DNA of 64,000 nucleotides from Georgenia sp. EYE_87 (lineage in GTDB: Bacteria; Actinomycetota; Actinomycetes; Actinomycetales; Actinomycetaceae): assembly GCF_023148685.1 (NCBI RefSeq), contig NZ_JAHXNL010000004.1, positions 72,594 to 136,593 of the forward strand, read 5' to 3'. Shown one piece after another: positions 49,584 to 60,440 of this stretch. The translations under genes and the position numbers were made by a program. How positions within the stretch are numbered: position 1 is the stretch's first letter; every line of letters starts with the position of its first letter. The notes beneath the pieces were generated by a model that had not been told where the DNA came from, made no database searches, and saw nothing but the letters and a program-made list of their open reading frames with translations.

Positions 49584-50261
49584 TCAACGCGTCCAGAGCC
49601 GAGCGAGCGGGGAGTCGTCGAGACGCTCGCCCAGCTCCGCGACGGACCGGTACACCGCCACGGCGCCGGCGTCGGTGAGCTCGGCGGCGCTGATGCCGCC
49701 GGTGAGGACGCCGACGCACGGCACGCCGGCGCGGCCGCACGCCTCGACGTCCCACACGGAGTCGCCCACGAACACGGCGCGGTCGGCCGTGACGCCGGCC
49801 GTGTCCAGCGCGGCACGGACGAGGTCGGGTGCCGGTTTGGCGTCCTCCACGTCGGCGGCCGCGGTGACGCCGTCGACGTCGAGGTCGAGCACCCTGCGCA
49901 GGTGCTCCAGCTCGTCCGGGGAGGCCGAGGTCGAGACGACGACGCGTTGGCCCCGCTCGTGCAGCGCCCGGACGAGCTCGACCACCCCGTCGAGCCGGCG
50001 CAGCCGGTCTGCCGTCCGGCCGTAGAGGTCGGCATGGAGCTCACGCACCCGCGCCCCGACCTCCCGTGCGGCGTCCTCACCGAGCAGCTCCGGCACCAGG
50101 AGCTCGGAGCCCATGCCGATCCGGCGGTGGATCCGCCACGCGTCGACAGGGTGCCCCACCTGCGCGAACGCCCGTGACCAGGCGTCGACGTGGAGGTAGT
50201 TGGAGTCCACCAGGGTGCCGTCGGCGTCGAGCAGGACGGCGCCTGGCCAGGAGTCGGTCAT
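49584..50261 (-). CDS. HAD-superfamily hydrolase
   Basis: 225-residue phosphatase of the phosphoglycolate phosphatase/beta-phosphoglucomutase group. Motif I is VLLDADGTLVDS with nucleophile Asp12 and acid/base Asp14; motif II VVVSTSAS is near residue 110; motif IV is AVFVGDSVWDVEA with an aspartate near residue 167. A helical cap domain lies between residues about 20 and 85. Substrate specificity cannot be predicted. It is a single gene, divergent from ettA with 135 bases between the starts. Confidence 0.9.
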   Translation of the reverse strand: MTDSWPGAVLLDADGTLVDSNYLHVDAWSRAFAQVGHPVDAWRIHRRIGMGSELLVPELLGEDAAREVGARVRELHADLYGRTADRLRRLDGVVELVRALHERGQRVVVSTSASPDELEHLRRVLDLDVDGVTAAADVEDAKPAPDLVRAALDTAGVTADRAVFVGDSVWDVEACGRAGVPCVGVLTGGISAAELTDAGAVAVYRSVAELGERLDDSPLARLWTR

Positions 50262-50396
50262 GGGGCAGTGCTACCGCCACGGGGCCCGGCCCGCATCTCA
50301 GCGGGGGAGGAGCGGCCGGGCCCGCGTGGCCTACCCTGGAAGCCGAAGAGGCCGCCCGCCGGGCGGCCGAGAACCACGTACGCGATGCGGAGAGCA

Positions 50397-52079
<1,683 letters not shown>

Positions 52080-52135
52080 CCGGTTCCCTCCCGGCCCCGG
52101 CCCTGGCCCCCGGCCGGGCAGGCCGACGGACCCGC

Positions 52136-52169
52136 ACGGCCGCCGCCGAGTCGTCTCGGCGGCGGCCGT
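52136..52169 (+). terminator. Hairpin terminator after ettA
   Basis: Perfect 15-base stem (ACGGCCGCCGCCGAG and complement) with a TCGT loop, 57 bases after the ettA stop. Confidence 0.85.
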
Positions 52170-52225
52170 CCCGCGTCCGCGCCTGAGGACCCTAGGCTGA
52201 CGGGGAAGTCCGACGAGAGGAACCC

Positions 52226-52747
52226 ATGGCCCGGCTGACCATCCCGCTGCACATCCGGTGGAGCGACATCGACGGCTACCAGCACGTCAACAACGCCAAG
52301 ATGTTCACCCTCCTGGAGGAGGCGCGCATCGCGGCGTTCTGGGCCTCGGTCCCCGGGGACGCCCGCCTCGACGCCGTCGGCGGGGGCGTCGACCCCGTCC
52401 ACCACCCGGCGGACGACCGCGCGCCGGGGACGAAGATCCTGGCCACCGGGCCGGGCTCCGGCACCAACACCTACATCGCGCGGCAGGAGATCGAGTACCT
52501 GGCGCCCCTGCCTTACACGCTGCGGCCCGTCGAGGTGCAGCTGTGGATCTCTCACCTCGGCGGCGCCAGCATCGACGTCTGCTACGAGATCCCAGGCCCC
52601 GACGGCGACCCGGCGGTGCGCGCGATGACCACCCTGGTCCTCATCGACGAGGAGACGGAGAAGCCGCGGCGCATGACCCCGGCGGAGCGCGCCAGCTGGG
52701 AGCCGTACCTGGACGAGCCGGTCCCGTTCCGGCGCCGCGGCCGCTGA
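52226..52747 (+). CDS. Acyl-CoA thioesterase, hot-dog fold (4HBT)
   Basis: 173-residue thioesterase. The signature WSDIDGYQHVNNAKMFTLLEEAR (residues 11-33; catalytic aspartate region at WSDID) is the YbgC/FcbC-type active-site motif. It probably hydrolyses an acyl-CoA. Preceded by GAGAGGAACC before ATG 52226. Often found beside ettA in actinobacteria. Convergent with the topoisomerase gene. Acyl chain specificity cannot be judged. Confidence 0.9.
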   Translation: MARLTIPLHIRWSDIDGYQHVNNAKMFTLLEEARIAAFWASVPGDARLDAVGGGVDPVHHPADDRAPGTKILATGPGSGTNTYIARQEIEYLAPLPYTLRPVEVQLWISHLGGASIDVCYEIPGPDGDPAVRAMTTLVLIDEETEKPRRMTPAERASWEPYLDEPVPFRRRGR

Positions 52748-52817
52748 GGCGTCACCGGCGGGCACGCCCGCCCACCCGTGCAGAGCCTCGCCCGTCCGCC
52801 CGGCAGCGGCCGGTGCG

Positions 52818-53834
52818 TCACCCGAGCAGCTCGAGGACCGCTCTCTCGACGGCCCCGTGCGTGTCGGGCGGCGCCGGGTCGCCCGGGTTGTCCGCCCGCC
52901 GCGCGAGCCGGAGGTCGATCGTCCGGCCGCGCTCGGCGAGGTCGAGCACCCGGGAGTCGATGTAGGACGACCGGCTGACGGCGGGGGTGTTGCCCAGGTA
53001 CTGCGCCACGGCCTTCACCGCCTCCCGCTCCGCCCGTTTCCGCGCGGTGCGCGTGGTGGCTCCCGGGGCGCGGACCGCCAGCTCGAGCGCGGCGAGCACC
53101 GTGCCGTGCCAGGTGCGGAAGTCCTTGGCCGACGCGTCCGGCCCCAGCCGCTCCTTGACGTACTCGTTGATGTCGGCGCTGGTCACGTCGACCCACTCGC
53201 CGCGGCGCCGGTACGCGAGCAGCTCCTCGCCGCCGCCCCGGCGCCGGCGCATCATCGTCAGCGGCTCGACGAGCGCCTCGTCGCGCAGCACGAGTCGCCG
53301 GGACTGCCCGGACTTGGCCAGGTAGGCGAACGTCATCTCCCCGTCGCGGGTGATGCGCACGTGCCGCTTGAGGAGGGTGGCGAGGCCGTAGCTGCCGTTG
53401 TTCTCCGCGTAGGTCTCGCCGCCGATCCGGAAGAACCCGATGTCCAGCAGCCGGAAGGCGACCGCGAGGGCGCGCTCGCGCGGCATGCCGTTGCGCGCGA
53501 GGTCCATCGTCACCTGACGGCGGGCGGACGGGAGCCGGCGCGCGAGGTCGAGGACGCGCTCGTGCTTGGCCGCGTCGCGGCTCTCGCGCCACGCGGGGTG
53601 GTAGAGGTACTGGCGGCGCCCGGCGTCGTCGGTACCCACCGCCTGGATGTGCCCGTTGACGACCGGGCAGATCCACACGTCCTTCCAGGCGGGCGGGATG
53701 ACCAGCGCGCGGCAGCGCGCCAGCACGTCCGGATCGCTGACCCGGGCGCCGTCGGCGTCGAGGTAGACGAACCCGGTCCCGGCCCGGCGCCTGCTCAGGC
53801 CCGGTCCGTCCACCCGCACCCGCCGGAGTCTCAC
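52818..53834 (-). CDS. DNA topoisomerase IB
   Basis: 338-residue type IB topoisomerase of the poxvirus/bacterial kind that relaxes supercoils by transient 3'-phosphotyrosyl cleavage. The nucleophile is Tyr291 in AVSRSSYIDSRV; other catalytic-region motifs are VIPPAWKDVWICP (residues 45-57), RDAAKHERV and FRTWHGTVLAALEL (Arg240, His243). The start is GTG 53834, which overlaps the stop of the acetyltransferase gene (GTGA), so it is third in the kinase-acetyltransferase-topoisomerase operon. The C-terminal 20 residues are non-conserved. Confidence 0.95.
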   Translation of the reverse strand: MRLRRVRVDGPGLSRRRAGTGFVYLDADGARVSDPDVLARCRALVIPPAWKDVWICPVVNGHIQAVGTDDAGRRQYLYHPAWRESRDAAKHERVLDLARRLPSARRQVTMDLARNGMPRERALAVAFRLLDIGFFRIGGETYAENNGSYGLATLLKRHVRITRDGEMTFAYLAKSGQSRRLVLRDEALVEPLTMMRRRRGGGEELLAYRRRGEWVDVTSADINEYVKERLGPDASAKDFRTWHGTVLAALELAVRAPGATTRTARKRAEREAVKAVAQYLGNTPAVSRSSYIDSRVLDLAERGRTIDLRLARRADNPGDPAPPDTHGAVERAVLELLG

Positions 53835-54505
53835 CCGTCACCTCTCACGGGGTCAGTGTGCTGGCGTGTGCCGCCTCGCGCTCGCCGACCCAGGCGCAGG
53901 CCCAGCACGAGGGCGTCCGTCCGCTCGAGCACGCGCATACCAAGGTGCTGGTAGAACCCGACGGCACCCTCGTTGGCCGGGTCGACGCCGAGGTGCACGC
54001 CCGGCGCGCCCGCCACGGCGAGCGCCGCGAGGACCGACTCCAGCAGCTGGCGGCCGTGCCCGCCGCCCTGCGCCTCCGGCAGCAGGTCCACGTGAAGGTG
54101 CGCCGGGTGGTCGACGAGCCAGGCGCCCGCGGTGCGCGTCCCGGCGTGGATCGCCCGGACGAGCCGGGCGTCGGGCGAGTCGTCGCCGGGCTCCGGGAGC
54201 GGGTACCGCGCCCGCAGCGGCGGCCACCAGGACGCCTCGCACGCGTCCTCGAACGCCGTGGTTCCGACGGTGGCGACGGCGTAGCCGACCGGCTCGCCGC
54301 CGGGGCGGCGCAGCACGCGGGCGAGGCCCGGCTCGAGCGCGAGGTAGGCGCCGAGGTAGACGTGGCCGAGGAGCTCCGGGTCCCGGTGGAGGCTGGTGGC
54401 GTCCCGGCCGGCGTCCCCCGTGCGCAGGCAGATCTCGTACAGCGCCGGACGGTCGCCGGGACGGTAGGGGCCGACGGCGAGGCCCGACCCGGCGCGCTCA
54501 GCCAC
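53831..54505 (-). CDS. GNAT-family N-acetyltransferase
   Basis: 224-residue acetyltransferase with the acetyl-CoA pyrophosphate loop in LLPEAQGGGHGRQLLESVLAAL and the family ending GAVGFYQHLGMRVLER near residue 195. The start is GTG 54505, giving AERAGSGLAVGPYRPGD; it overlaps the kinase stop by eight bases. The size and pattern resemble acetyltransferases that are fused or linked to glycoside-hydrolase (O-GlcNAcase) genes, and the neighbour is a BadF-type amino-sugar kinase, so an amino-sugar substrate is possible but not shown. Confidence 0.87.
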   Translation of the reverse strand: MAERAGSGLAVGPYRPGDRPALYEICLRTGDAGRDATSLHRDPELLGHVYLGAYLALEPGLARVLRRPGGEPVGYAVATVGTTAFEDACEASWWPPLRARYPLPEPGDDSPDARLVRAIHAGTRTAGAWLVDHPAHLHVDLLPEAQGGGHGRQLLESVLAALAVAGAPGVHLGVDPANEGAVGFYQHLGMRVLERTDALVLGLRLGRRARGGTRQHTDPVRGDG

Positions 54506-55526
54506 GTGCCGCCCCGACGGCGGCGGTGAGGGCGGCGACGTCCGGCAGCGGCCAGCCGGCCCGGTCCGCGGCCAGGCGCAGCGCGCCGACCACCGGCGCG
54601 GCGGCGTCGTGGACGCGCAGGTCGTGGGCGGGCTGTCGCAGGCCGGCCAGCACGCCGTCGCGGACGGGACCGGGCCGGGTGAGCACCGAGCCCGCGAGCA
54701 CGACGTCCGCGGCGCCGTCGGCCACGGCGGACAGCGAGCGCAGCAGGCCGGCGACCCCCTCGGCCACGATGCCGGCGGCGACGGCGTCACCGACGGCCGC
54801 GCACGCCGTCACCTCTCGGGCGAAGGAGCCGAGCTGGGCGGGGGAGCGGGTGTCGGTCAGGCGCACGAGATCCTGGCGCGGGTCGCCGGTGACGGCGGCC
54901 CCGGCCGCGGCGGCCAGCTCCGCCGCCGCTGGCGTCAGCGCGGTCGCGGGGCCACGCCCGTCGAGGTGGGCCGCCGCTGCGCGCAGGCCGGCCAGGGCCA
55001 GCCAGACGCCCGAGCCGACGTCCCCGAGGAGCCAGCCGAGCCCGTCGGAGCGGGCCCGCTCGGCGAAGCCGGCCACTCGCAGGGCGATCGCGCCGGTGCC
55101 CGCCAGCAGGAGGGCGCCGTCGGGCCCGGGCGCCCCGGCCGCGTAGGCGACGACCGGGTCCGTCACGACCTCGGCGGCCACCGGGACCGGCATCCCGCTG
55201 CCCGGCAGCGCGTCGTGGAGCAGGGCGACGGCGCGGGCCCGGCCGGCGGGTCCCGCCCCGGCGATCCCCGCCACGAGCGCGTCGGCCTGCCAGCGGCCGT
55301 CCAGCCGCCCATCCGCCTGCGCGGCCGCGGCGGCGAGGACCGCCCGCAGATGATCGACGACCACGCCGGGGGAGGACCGGAAGTTGGCGCCGGGCCCTTC
55401 GACGACGGCGAGCACGGCCCCGTCCGGGGCCAGGACGCCCGCGGTCGAGGAGGTCCCGCCCACGTCGAGGCCGACCACGGCGCGCAGCGCGCCCGCGGTG
55501 CCGGCGTACTCAGAGATTGGAGGCAC
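54498..55526 (-). CDS. BadF/BadG-type N-acetylglucosamine kinase
   Basis: 342-residue member of the BcrAD/BadFG ATPase family (hexokinase-actin fold). Phosphate-binding loops are VVGLDVGGTSSTAGV (near residue 18) and LLLAGTGAIALRV (about 148); GWLLGDVGSGVWL is the family adenosine-side motif. Related proteins phosphorylate GlcNAc or MurNAc. The GTG at 55526 has GGTGGGG upstream and gives a short N-terminus; the frame open to 55622 lacks a site. It is divergent from murQ, consistent with cell-wall amino-sugar recycling: this enzyme would make GlcNAc-6-P or MurNAc-6-P, the substrate of MurQ. Confidence 0.88.
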   Translation of the reverse strand: MPPISEYAGTAGALRAVVGLDVGGTSSTAGVLAPDGAVLAVVEGPGANFRSSPGVVVDHLRAVLAAAAAQADGRLDGRWQADALVAGIAGAGPAGRARAVALLHDALPGSGMPVPVAAEVVTDPVVAYAAGAPGPDGALLLAGTGAIALRVAGFAERARSDGLGWLLGDVGSGVWLALAGLRAAAAHLDGRGPATALTPAAAELAAAAGAAVTGDPRQDLVRLTDTRSPAQLGSFAREVTACAAVGDAVAAGIVAEGVAGLLRSLSAVADGAADVVLAGSVLTRPGPVRDGVLAGLRQPAHDLRVHDAAAPVVGALRLAADRAGWPLPDVAALTAAVGAARG

Positions 55527-55693
55527 GCTATTCCCCACCTCGGTCGACGGTGGTAACTTTCCAACTTGCGTCGGTGAACGGAAGTTATCACCACCACAGG
55601 AGCTTCCGCTCCATCGAACCACCGCCCGGTCCGCGCGTCCGACCGCCGGACCGCAGCAGCCCCGCGCGACCCGAGCCCGACCCTGGAGCCGCC
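55527..55693. promoter_or_regulatory. Divergent promoter/operator region of the murQ locus
   Basis: Two oppositely oriented TAACTT-containing sites lie about 30 bases apart: GTAACTTTCC at 55553-55562 and, inverted, GGAAGTTATCACC at 55580-55592 (reading GGTGATAACTTCC on the minus strand). The spacing and location between the kinase and murQ, with an RpiR regulator downstream, make these likely RpiR/MurR operators. Confidence 0.5.
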
Positions 55694-56656
55694 ATGAGCC
55701 GGACCGACAACGACTGGCGCGAGGTCATCGGCCTGCGCTCGCCCACGGAGGAACGCAACCCGCGCACCGCCGGGATCGACCAGCTGCCGGCCCGCGAGCT
55801 GGTCGCCCTGGTGATGGCCGAGGACCGCACGGTCCACGACGCCGTCGCGACGGTGGCCGGGCCCGTGGCCGAGCTCGTCGAGCGCGCCGTCGGGGCGATC
55901 GCGGCGGGCGGGCGCGTGCACTACGTCGGCTCCGGCACGTCCGGGCGGCTCGGTGTCCTCGACGCGGTCGAGCTGCTGCCGACCTACGACGTGGGCGAGG
56001 AGGCCTTCCGCGCGCACCTCGCCGGCGGCCCGGGGGCGATGATGCTGGCCGTCGAGGGCGCCGAGGACGACGCCGGCGCCGGCCGGACCCTCGGCGAGCA
56101 GTTCGGGCCGGACGACCTCGTGGTGGGGCTGACCGCGAGCGGGCGCACCCCGTTCGTCGGGGGCGCGCTCGCCGCGGCGCGCGAGCGCGGCGCGGCGACC
56201 GCCCTGGTCTCCACCAACCCCGCCGCCCCGCTGGCCGGTGCGGTGGACGTCGCGGTGCTGGTGGACACCGGCCCCGAGGTGGTCACCGGCTCGACCCGGA
56301 TGAAGGCGGCGACCGCGCAGAAGCTGGTCCTGAACACTTTCTCGACGGCCGTGATGGTGCGCCTGGGCAAGACGTACTCCAACCTCATGATCGAGGTGCG
56401 GCCGACCAACCAGAAGCTCCGGGCGCGGACGGTGCGGATGCTCGTGCAGGCCACCGACCAGGAGCCGGCGCGCTGCGCGGAGGTTCTCGAGGAGGCCGGC
56501 GGGCGCGTCCGCGTCGCGCTCGTAGCCCTGCTGGCCGGCAGCACGGTGGAGGCGGCGGCCCGGGCGTCCGCTACGTTCCCGCCGGACCCCGCCCGGGCCG
56601 ACGACCCCGCCGGGGTGCGCTCCGCCGTCGCCGCCCTCGGGGCGGGCGTGCGGTGA
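55694..56656 (+). CDS. murQ: N-acetylmuramic acid 6-phosphate etherase MurQ
   Basis: 320-residue SIS-domain etherase that cleaves lactate from MurNAc-6-P to give GlcNAc-6-P. Diagnostic segments: VHYVGSGTSGRLGVLDA (residues about 73-89, SIS sugar-phosphate site), VGLTASGRTPFVGGAL, and KAATAQKLVLNTFSTAVMVRLGKTYSNLM... with the conserved NTFST. ATG 55694 follows GGAGCC. Its stop overlaps the GTG of the RpiR regulator. Together with the divergent kinase it makes a peptidoglycan-recycling unit. Confidence 0.96.
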   Translation: MSRTDNDWREVIGLRSPTEERNPRTAGIDQLPARELVALVMAEDRTVHDAVATVAGPVAELVERAVGAIAAGGRVHYVGSGTSGRLGVLDAVELLPTYDVGEEAFRAHLAGGPGAMMLAVEGAEDDAGAGRTLGEQFGPDDLVVGLTASGRTPFVGGALAAARERGAATALVSTNPAAPLAGAVDVAVLVDTGPEVVTGSTRMKAATAQKLVLNTFSTAVMVRLGKTYSNLMIEVRPTNQKLRARTVRMLVQATDQEPARCAEVLEEAGGRVRVALVALLAGSTVEAAARASATFPPDPARADDPAGVRSAVAALGAGVR

Positions 56657-57543
56657 GCGAGGTGCCGCTCGCGGTGCGTCTGCGGGGGCTGCTGGAGAAC
56701 CTCCAGCCCTCGACCCGGCGGGTGGCCGAGCTCGTCCTCGCCGACCCCGAGCGCGCGGCCGGCCTGACGATCACCCAGCTGGCCCAGGCCTCCGGGACGT
56801 CGCAGTCCACCATCGTGCGGCTGTGCCGCGAGGCCGGGCTCGACGGGTACCGGCAGTTCCGGCTCGCGCTGGTCGCCGACCTCGGACGGCGGGAGGGCGA
56901 GTCCCGCCCCGCCGAGATCACCGGCGACATCGCCGAGGGGGACGACCTGGACTCCGTCGTCGCCAAGATCGCCTTCGCGGACGCCCGGGCGGTCGAGGAG
57001 ACGGGCCGCGCGCTGTCGGTCCCGGAGCTGGAGGCGGTCGTGGACGCCGTGGTGGCCGCCGGGCGCACGGACGTCTACGGGGTGGGGGCCTCGGGCATCG
57101 TGGCGGCCGACCTCCAGCAGAAGCTCCACCGCATCGGGCGCGTCGCGTTCTCCTTCCCGGACGCCCACCTCGCGCTCACGTCCGCGGCGCTCCTGGGCGT
57201 CGGCGACGTCGCTATCGGCATCTCCCACACCGGCACCACCGTCGACACCGCGGACGCGCTCGCCATCGCCCGGCGCAACGGGGCCACGACCGTGGCCATC
57301 ACGAACGCACCGCGCTCGCCGATCGCGCTCGGGGCGGACCACGTGCTGCTCACCGCGGCCCGGGAGACGACGTTCCGCTCCGGGGCGACCGCGTCGCGGC
57401 TCGCGCAGCTGACCGTCGTGGACTGCGTCTTCGTCGGCGTCGCCCAGCGCACCTTCGCGGCGAGCCAGCGGGCGCTGGAGGCCACCCGCGACGCCGTCCG
57501 CGACCGGCGCGTGGAGCACCGCCCGCGCACGACCTCGCACTGA
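56653..57543 (+). CDS. RpiR/MurR-family transcriptional regulator
   Basis: 296-residue regulator: an N-terminal RpiR helix-turn-helix (about residues 10-75; LTITQLAQASGTSQSTIVR) and a C-terminal SIS domain (about 125-265; TDVYGVGASGIVAADLQQKL, GISHTGTTVDTADALAIA) that should bind a sugar phosphate such as MurNAc-6-P. The GTG at 56653 overlaps the murQ stop. By homology with MurR it probably represses the murQ and kinase promoters through the repeats at 55553-55592 until the sugar phosphate accumulates. Confidence 0.93.
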   Translation: MSEVPLAVRLRGLLENLQPSTRRVAELVLADPERAAGLTITQLAQASGTSQSTIVRLCREAGLDGYRQFRLALVADLGRREGESRPAEITGDIAEGDDLDSVVAKIAFADARAVEETGRALSVPELEAVVDAVVAAGRTDVYGVGASGIVAADLQQKLHRIGRVAFSFPDAHLALTSAALLGVGDVAIGISHTGTTVDTADALAIARRNGATTVAITNAPRSPIALGADHVLLTAARETTFRSGATASRLAQLTVVDCVFVGVAQRTFAASQRALEATRDAVRDRRVEHRPRTTSH

Positions 57544-57694
57544 GGCCCGCCGCGCCAACCGACTCGCACCGTCACCGAGCAGGAAGGAGCACCGCCGCGG
57601 GGAACGCCCGCCAGGCCCGCCGCCCGATGACGCGCGCCGGGCCCGCCTCGCGCAGAGCCGCGCGACGGCAGGACAACTCGAGAGGAGCAGGACG

Positions 57695-59245
57695 ATGAGA
57701 CGACCGACTTCACGGACGATCGCCGCACTGGGGGGTTTTGCACTTCTGCCCGCACTCGCGCTCGCCGCGCCGGTCACGGCGCAGGCCGAGGACCGGCCCG
57801 AGCAGTGGCGCGGGTACTGGGTCGACGCGTTCAACGCAGGGATCTACGACGCCGAGCAGGTCACGGAGCTCGTGGCCGACGCCGAGGACCTCGGCGCCAA
57901 CGTGCTGGTGGTCCAGGTGGGCCGCCGGTTCGACTGCTTCTGCAACGACGCGCTCTACCCGCGCACCGACGCGTTCGTGGACCCGGCGCCGTACGACCCG
58001 CTCGCCGAGGTGATCGAGCAGGCGCACGCCGCGGGCATCGAGGTCCACGCCTGGGTCAACGCCACGACGCTGTGGAACTCCGCGACCCCGCCGAGGTCGC
58101 CCGAGCACGCCTACAACGCCCACGGCTTCGCCGCCGAGGGCGAGCACCGCTGGCTGAACAAGCGGGCCGACGGCGTGGAGAAGGTGGGCAACAACTCCTT
58201 CATCGACCCGGCCAACCCGCACGCCGTCGACTACGTGGTGGACGCCGTCGCCTCCATCACCGAGAACTACGACGTGGACGGCGTCAACCTCGACTACATC
58301 CGCTACCCGGACTACAACAGCGGGGACTTCGTCAACGACTGGGGGTACTCCGAGGTCTCCCTCGCACGGTTCGCCGCCGAGACCGGCCGCACGGACGTCC
58401 CGGCCCCGACCGACGAGCAGTTCAGCGACTGGCGCCGCGACCAGGTCTCCGGGCTGGTCCGCAAGATCTATCTCGCGATGTACGAGGTCGACCCGACCGA
58501 CCGGCTCAGCATCAACGGCATCACCTACGCCTACGGGCCGGCCACGTACGGCGGGTGGGAGGGCACCCGCCCCTACCGCAACGTCATGCAGGACTGGAAG
58601 GGCTGGCTGGACGAGGGCATCGTCGACACCGTCACCGCGATGAACTACAAGCGGGACTGGGTGCCCGCGCAGGCGCAGATGTTCGACGAGTGGAGCGAGG
58701 CGCTGGTCGACTACCGGGCCGGGCGGCACGTGGTGAACGGCCCCGCCCTCTACCTCAACGACGTCGACAGCTCGGTGGAGCAGGCCCGCAAGACGGTCGA
58801 GGCCGGCTTCGACGGCTGGATGGGCTACTCCTACGCCAACGCCACCATGGCCGCGACGGCGTCCGGCGACGCCGCCGTCAAGGACGCGGAGCGGGCCGCG
58901 CTGACGGACGCCCTGCGCGCCGACGTGCTCGCCGACGAGGTCGTCGTGCCCGAGATGACCTGGAGGACGGCGCCGACGACCGGGCACGTCTCGGGCACCG
59001 TCGTCCTGGCGGGCGGGGCCCCCGCCGACCAGGCCGACGTGGTGCTCCACCGGGTCGACGGGCCGGCGCAGAAGGTGCTCGCGCGCACCGACGGCTCGGG
59101 CTGGTTCGGCGCGGTGGATCTTGAGCCCGGCCGCTACCGCGTGCAGGTGGTGGAGGCGGGCGCCGAGGGGACGGCGTCGGCCTTCGTCACCGTGGGTGCG
59201 GGCGCCGTCGCCGAGGTCGCGGTGCGGGCCGACACCCTCGGCTGA
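57695..59245 (+). CDS. Secreted GHL10-family glycoside hydrolase-like protein
   Basis: 516-residue secreted protein. A Sec signal peptide (about residues 1-31, ending ALAAPVTAQAE) is followed by a TIM-barrel domain of the family-10-like GHL10/DUF187 type (about 37-395): RGYWVDAFNAGIY, VQVGRRFDCFCNDALYPRT, VHAWVNATTLWNS, DVDGVNLDYIRYPD (Asp/Glu-bearing beta-strand 4) and VTAMNYKRDW. The C-terminal 95 residues form a carboxypeptidase-regulatory-like beta domain (GHVSGTVVLAGGAPADQADVVL). ATG 57695 has GAGAGGAGCAGG upstream. Located just after murQ and its regulator, it may release muropeptide or glycan fragments outside the cell for recycling; that link is positional. Confidence 0.87.
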   Translation: MRRPTSRTIAALGGFALLPALALAAPVTAQAEDRPEQWRGYWVDAFNAGIYDAEQVTELVADAEDLGANVLVVQVGRRFDCFCNDALYPRTDAFVDPAPYDPLAEVIEQAHAAGIEVHAWVNATTLWNSATPPRSPEHAYNAHGFAAEGEHRWLNKRADGVEKVGNNSFIDPANPHAVDYVVDAVASITENYDVDGVNLDYIRYPDYNSGDFVNDWGYSEVSLARFAAETGRTDVPAPTDEQFSDWRRDQVSGLVRKIYLAMYEVDPTDRLSINGITYAYGPATYGGWEGTRPYRNVMQDWKGWLDEGIVDTVTAMNYKRDWVPAQAQMFDEWSEALVDYRAGRHVVNGPALYLNDVDSSVEQARKTVEAGFDGWMGYSYANATMAATASGDAAVKDAERAALTDALRADVLADEVVVPEMTWRTAPTTGHVSGTVVLAGGAPADQADVVLHRVDGPAQKVLARTDGSGWFGAVDLEPGRYRVQVVEAGAEGTASAFVTVGAGAVAEVAVRADTLG

Positions 59246-59271
59246 CGGCGTCCGACGGCCCTCGAGCGCCG

Positions 59272-59321
59272 CCCGACCCGACGACCGCTGCCGGCGCGCC
59301 CGCGGCGGTCGTCGGGTCGGG
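59272..59321. terminator. Bidirectional hairpin terminator between GHL10 gene and tesB
   Basis: Perfect 17-base stem (CCCGACCCGACGACCGC and complement) with a 16-base GC-rich loop, 27 bases after the glycosidase stop and between two convergent genes. Confidence 0.8.
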
Positions 59322-59365
59322 GCGCGGTCGCGTCGGGGCCGCGCCCCGACCATGACCCGCAGCCC

Positions 59366-60379
59366 TCAGCGCAGCGACGGCCGCTTCCACTCCTCGTCCG
59401 GGCGTGGCACCGAGGGCGGCCGGTCCGCGGCCGGCCGCGCACCGGGCCCGGCGTCGTCGGGCACGCGGACCATGCCCTCCTGGGCGACGGTCGCCACGTG
59501 GGTCCCGGCCGTGTCGAACACCTTGGCGATGCCGAGCCCGCGACCACCCTGCGCCGACGGGGACTCCTGGACGTAGAGCAGCCACTGGCCGACGTCGAGC
59601 GGCCGGTGCCACCACATGCCGTGGTCCAGGCTCGCCACGCTCAGCCCCGGTGTCCGCCAGCTCAGCCCGTGGCGGCGCAGCACCGGCTCCAGGAGCACCT
59701 GGTCGCAGGCGTACGCGAGCAGCGCCCGGTGCTGCAGCTGGGTCAGCCCCGCCGGCAGCGGGGAGCGGGCACGCATCCACAGCATCTGCGCGTCGGTCCG
59801 CTCGCCCGCGCCCCGCAGGTAGATGTCCTGCTCGACGTGGCGGATGTCGAACGCGGCCGTGGAGGACATGAACTTCGCGACGGGGTGGTCCACCTCGTCG
59901 AAGAGCGTCAGCGCGCTGCGCAGGCTCTCCGGGTCCGGGGCCTCGGGCGCTGCCGCGGCGTGCTCCCGCCCCGGCTGGTCCTCCTGGTAGGAGCTGATGA
60001 GGGAGAGGATCGGCTTGCCCTGCTGCAGGGCGTGGGTGCGCCGCGTGCTGAAGGACCGGCCGTCGTGCAGCCGCTCCACCGCGAACGTGATCGGCAGCTC
60101 GACCTTCCCGGGCCGCAGGAAGTACCCGTGCACCGAGTGCAGCTGGCGCCGGCCGTCGCCGTCGTCGGGCAGCGTCGCGGCCGCGGCCAGCACGGACTGC
60201 GCGAGCACCTGGCCGCCGTAGATGCGCCCGCTCAGCTGCGGCAGGGAGGTCCCCGCGAACTCGTCCGGCCCCAGCCGGGTCAGGCGCAGGGTGCTCAGGA
60301 CCGTCGCCATCGGCTCGGCGTCGGTCTGGGGGACGTCCAGCACGGCGGCGGCGTCGGGGGCTTCGGGCAGCTGGGGCAT
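59366..60379 (-). CDS. tesB: Acyl-CoA thioesterase II (TesB-like)
   Basis: 337-residue double hot-dog thioesterase. The N-terminal half has GRIYGGQVLAQSVLAAAATL and HSVHGYFLRPG; the C-terminal half has ASLDHGMWWHRPLDVGQWLLY, where the aspartate of SLDH is the catalytic residue, and the pattern ends with GLGIAKVFDTAGTHVATVAQEGMVR. The C-terminal 35 residues are a Pro/Arg-rich extension. ATG 60379 gives the usual N-terminus. It hydrolyses medium- and long-chain acyl-CoAs in the cytoplasm. Confidence 0.94.
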   Translation of the reverse strand: MPQLPEAPDAAAVLDVPQTDAEPMATVLSTLRLTRLGPDEFAGTSLPQLSGRIYGGQVLAQSVLAAAATLPDDGDGRRQLHSVHGYFLRPGKVELPITFAVERLHDGRSFSTRRTHALQQGKPILSLISSYQEDQPGREHAAAAPEAPDPESLRSALTLFDEVDHPVAKFMSSTAAFDIRHVEQDIYLRGAGERTDAQMLWMRARSPLPAGLTQLQHRALLAYACDQVLLEPVLRRHGLSWRTPGLSVASLDHGMWWHRPLDVGQWLLYVQESPSAQGGRGLGIAKVFDTAGTHVATVAQEGMVRVPDDAGPGARPAADRPPSVPRPDEEWKRPSLR

Positions 60380-60440
60380 GACGCTCCTGGGTGGTGGGTG
60401 GACGGGTGGTCGTCCCGCGCACGCGACGGCGCGGCGAGGC

